Assembly: GCF_029846715.1 (NCBI RefSeq)
Contig: NZ_JARVWW010000002.1
Span: 334,450-398,449 of the forward strand
From: Bradyrhizobium nivariense
Lineage (GTDB): Bacteria; Pseudomonadota; Alphaproteobacteria; Rhizobiales; Xanthobacteraceae
DNA length: 64,000 nucleotides
Reading direction: 5' to 3'
The notes below the pieces were generated by a model. It was not told the origin of the DNA. It ran no database searches and was given only the letters and a program-made list of their open reading frames with translations. Position numbers and translations under genes: made by a program. Numbering within the stretch: the stretch's first letter is position 1; every line of letters begins with the position of its first letter. Below, piece by piece: positions 62,134 through 64,000 of this stretch.

Positions 62134-62368
62134 CCCCCTCGAAACCAAAACTGCGAAAACAACCCCATGCACAGTAGACCGACGCTGTGAGATCAATGGG
62201 TTACGCGTGTGTGAAAATCGTCCGGCCGTAGCCGATAGCGCCTCGCGCAATCCGGACTCCACGCTACGAGGCGGTTGCGCCGTCGGGCAAAACAGGAGCA
62301 GGATGGCATTGTCCGAGAATTGGCGAAACGCTCCGTGACGGCAGGATATGCCGGCGTGGCACGCCTTC
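62134..62368. repeat. interspersed repeat, copy B, after feoB
   Basis: Two blocks, ending CCCCATGCACAGTAG (62155-62177) and CCGTCGGGCAAAACAGG (about 62280-62297), match the blocks at 15809-15917 in the same order with a longer spacer (about 100 rather than 68 bases). No gene is seen between feoB and the kinase remnant. Confidence 0.6.
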
Positions 62369-62589
62369 TCAGCCGCGTGCCTGTGTTGCCGGGAATGACG
62401 CGGTGAATACCGTTTCATCCCGCACCGATGACGCGACGATCAACCCACCATGGGTGCGCGCGATCTCCTGGGCAATGTACAGGCCGAGCCCAAGACCTTT
62501 CTGGTTCGCAAGCCCTTTCTGGTTCGCAAGACCTTTCTGGTTCGGAAGAACGTCGCCGCGGTCGAACGCAGTGAAAGTTATTCCGCATC
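62369..62589 (-). pseudogene. histidine kinase C-terminal remnant
   Basis: Read on the minus strand, about 73 codons end at the stop 62369-62371. They encode the G2/ATP-lid end of a HATPase domain: FTAFDRGDVLPNQKGL, then GLGLYIAQEIARTHGGLIVA and the end FTASFPATQARG. An in-frame stop sits immediately upstream and no N-terminal domains are present, so this is a decayed fragment. Within it an 18-bp unit (ANQKGL at protein level) occurs in tandem (62492-62545). Confidence 0.7.
62492..62545. repeat. three tandem 18-bp units
   Basis: AAGACCTTTCTGGTTCGC at 62492-62509, AAGCCCTTTCTGGTTCGC at 62510-62527 and AAGACCTTTCTGGTTCGG at 62528-62545: three direct copies with one difference each from the first. 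In the kinase frame this lengthens the ATP lid by two copies of ANQKGL. Confidence 0.9.
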
Positions 62590-62632
62590 AATGTTACTCG
62601 ACGCCCTACCTTGGAAGCGGCTATCTGTTCCT

Positions 62633-63130
62633 ATGGAACATTTCAGCACGGAGAGGCTAACCGCCGAGAGGCTTCGCGAAGCTCACCTCGCCGACCTCAT
62701 CGCATTGCATCTCGATGCCGAGGTGTCGCGCTATATCGGCGGCGTGCGTGCGCCCGAGGTGACGAAGTCCTATCTCGGCGCCAATATGGCGCATTGGGAC
62801 CAGCATGGTTTCGGGCTGTGGGTGCTGCGAACGAAAGACGGATCCTTCGCCGGGCGGGCGGGCATCCGGCACATCCTGGTGGATGATATCGACGAGATCG
62901 AGATTGCCTACGCGTTCAAACGCGAAGTCTGGGGCCAGGGACTTGCGAGCGAGACCGCGACTGTGCTGACGGACATCGGGTTGTCGCAACTCGAGCTGCC
63001 GTCTCTGATCGGCCTGGTCTATGTCGGCAATGCCGCATCGCGCCGCGTACTGGAGAAGTCGAACTACCTCCTCGAGCGCAGCACGATCCGTCACGGCGAA
63101 GATGTCGTGATCTACCGCATCCGGCGATGA
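62633..63130 (+). CDS. GNAT family N-acetyltransferase (RimJ/RimL type)
   Basis: A 165-residue protein beginning MEHFSTERLTAERLREAHLA, the opening of RimJ-type acetyltransferases (LxxRxxxxxD). The CoA-binding strand and loop are EIEIAYAFKREVWGQGLASE, and LIGLVYVGNAASRRVLEKSN is the conserved NxxSxxxxEK element. ATG 62633 fits the domain boundary; upstream ATGs in the same frame would add sequence from the repeat region. Substrate unknown. Confidence 0.88.
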   Translation: MEHFSTERLTAERLREAHLADLIALHLDAEVSRYIGGVRAPEVTKSYLGANMAHWDQHGFGLWVLRTKDGSFAGRAGIRHILVDDIDEIEIAYAFKREVWGQGLASETATVLTDIGLSQLELPSLIGLVYVGNAASRRVLEKSNYLLERSTIRHGEDVVIYRIRR

Positions 63131-63211
63131 AGGGCGGCGATGCCGAAGGCATAGACGGCCGGGCCGCGAACCAGCCCGGCCATTCGGTCGCGGGATCGAA
63201 TTCTCGAGGCT

Positions 63212-63577
63212 TCAAAACTCCTGGAGCGCGGCGATCAGCCGTTCGGGTTGGAACGGTTTTTCGAGAGGCAAGCTGTTGGGCACGCCTTGCGACTTCCATA
63301 AATCCAGATCGGCGCCGGCCATCATATACACGACCGGAAGGTCTGGATGTTTCTCTCTCATCCTGCGGGCGAGTTCCCAGCCATTCAGCTTGCCGCCAAG
63401 ATAGACGCCGGTCACAAGCGCCTTGTGATGCTTTCCTCTGGCGATGAAGATGGTGATCGCCTCCTCGCCCGAGGAGAGGATGTCGGATGCAAACCCGGCG
63501 TCGGCGAGCGCGCTCTCAAGTATGCCCTGGAGCGGATATTCGTCCTCCACGATCAGGATTGAAGGTGGTTCCGACAT
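63212..63577 (-). CDS. single-domain receiver-like protein lacking the phospho-acceptor Asp
   Basis: A 121-residue response-regulator receiver fold. It starts MSEPPSILIVEDEYPLQGIL (acidic pocket EDE) and keeps the Thr/Ser position in PVVYMMAGAD and the Lys in LPLEKPFQPERLIAALQEF. The phospho-acceptor site reads ALVTGVYLGGKLNGWELARR: Gly replaces the Asp expected in VTDVxLGG (codon GGC against GAC, a single-base change). It is thus a degenerate receiver or a recent mutant. ATG 63577 or 63586 may be the start; neither has a strong SD. Confidence 0.8.
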   Translation of the reverse strand: MSEPPSILIVEDEYPLQGILESALADAGFASDILSSGEEAITIFIARGKHHKALVTGVYLGGKLNGWELARRMREKHPDLPVVYMMAGADLDLWKSQGVPNSLPLEKPFQPERLIAALQEF

Positions 63578-64000
63578 TATTTGCATTGAGCTTAGGCTTA
63601 AGGCTTGGATTTGAGCTTTGGTTTGGGCTCGGGGCCGGCCAGCATCCGTCGCGGCATGCACGATTCCGACCGGCGCGAAGTTACACGACACAAATGTGCA
63701 GCTTTCTTGGCGACGCTTCGCAGTTCCACAGTTCCTGCCGCGAACCCGAATGGCGGCAAGATCAAGCAGAAAGGCCCCGCTTCGACGAGGCCTTTCTGTA
63801 GCCGAATTCCGTATAGGCAATTCTGAACATTTGGCGGCGAAGTGCGCAGCTCGCGGCAGCGCAGCCTGCGGCCCGTAGCAACCATTAAATCGTGGCCCTG
63901 TGTCGCGCGTTTCGGATCGTCGACACCTGCCATGATGACGCCGTGCTCGCGCCCGTCAAGGCGTGGCCTGGGGGCGGATCGCATGAGGTTTCCAGCAAGC
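63578..64000. other. no gene recognised to the right edge
   Basis: The 420 bases to the window edge hold no credible coding frame. A stem AGAAAGGCC/GGCCTTTCT (63768-63797) with A/T runs on both sides could terminate transcription in either direction. The final bases may belong to the upstream region of a gene beyond the edge. Confidence 0.35.
63768..63797. terminator. bidirectional terminator-like stem
   Basis: AGAAAGGCC (63768-63776), a 12-base loop and GGCCTTTCT (63789-63797) pair perfectly. The flanking runs are short, so the call is modest. Confidence 0.4.

Noticed and set aside
62492..62545. Three 18-bp units as a CRISPR
   Set aside because: Units abut with no spacers and lie in frame within a kinase remnant.
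63598..63984. 128-codon minus-strand frame near the right edge
   Set aside because: No domain or ribosome site, and it crosses a terminator-like stem.

Overview
The window is a stretch of high-GC alphaproteobacterial chromosome that looks like Bradyrhizobium or a close relative. The signs are a circularly permuted two-piece tmRNA gene with tag ANDNFAPVAQAA next to sspB, two perfect EcfG-type (general stress response) promoters, a possible Irr box before feoAB, and several interspersed repeat families of the kind scattered through Bradyrhizobium genomes. Most of it is ordinary housekeeping and transport DNA. I see no prophage, insertion sequence, integron or CRISPR array.

Layout. 1-3.3 kb: the 3' part of a Baeyer-Villiger monooxygenase/esterase fusion, two small genes each behind a GGAAC-N16/17-CGTT promoter, an RlpA-like lipoprotein and two very short conserved-looking ORFs. 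3.3-9.1 kb: a DUF1800-DUF1501 secreted-protein pair, followed by a BlaI-type repressor overlapping an unusual M56/BlaR-like membrane protein; both promoter regions carry the same operator-like sequence. 9.3-14.7 kb: malic enzyme, a TctC-type binding protein and a large MscS-family channel. 14.7-15.9 kb: gene-poor, with one frameshifted small gene. 15.9-21.6 kb: a branched-chain amino acid type ABC operon (binding protein, livG, livF, livH, livM) whose last gene overlaps a PPK2 polyphosphate kinase. 21.6-29.1 kb: NUDIX protein, SsuA/NMT1-type binding protein, cupin, an ECF sigma/anti-sigma operon with a YncE-like propeller and a DUF305 protein, and a SsuC/SsuB-type permease and ATPase. 29.2-31.6 kb: a two-gene osmoprotectant (OpuC-like) transporter with permease and binding protein fused. 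31.7-36 kb: an LtaS-like sulfatase, a TetR regulator divergent from a ferric-reductase-like membrane protein with two operators between them, and an SDR.

36-45.5 kb is mainly amino acid biosynthesis: ilvC, two exporters, a methyltransferase, ilvN, a threonine dehydratase-like enzyme, ilvB with a complete leader-peptide attenuator, miaA and serB. 45.7-51.6 kb carries envelope protease control (DegP/MucD, DUF2065, HflC, HflK) and folA-GNAT-thyA. 51.7-56.5 kb has a tripartite tricarboxylate transporter and a split chromate transporter pair. 56.5-62.1 kb has ssrA, sspB, fumC, a DUF4169/ribbon-helix-helix pair and feoAB. 62.1-64 kb contains an interspersed repeat, a decayed histidine kinase with an 18-bp triplication, a GNAT acetyltransferase and a receiver protein that lacks its phospho-acceptor aspartate.

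The clearest regulatory readings are the ilvB attenuator, the paired EcfG promoters, the shared BlaI-like operators, the twin TetR operators and the ECF operon promoter with a hairpin over its ribosome binding site. Family assignments come from reading motifs in the translations; no database search was possible.
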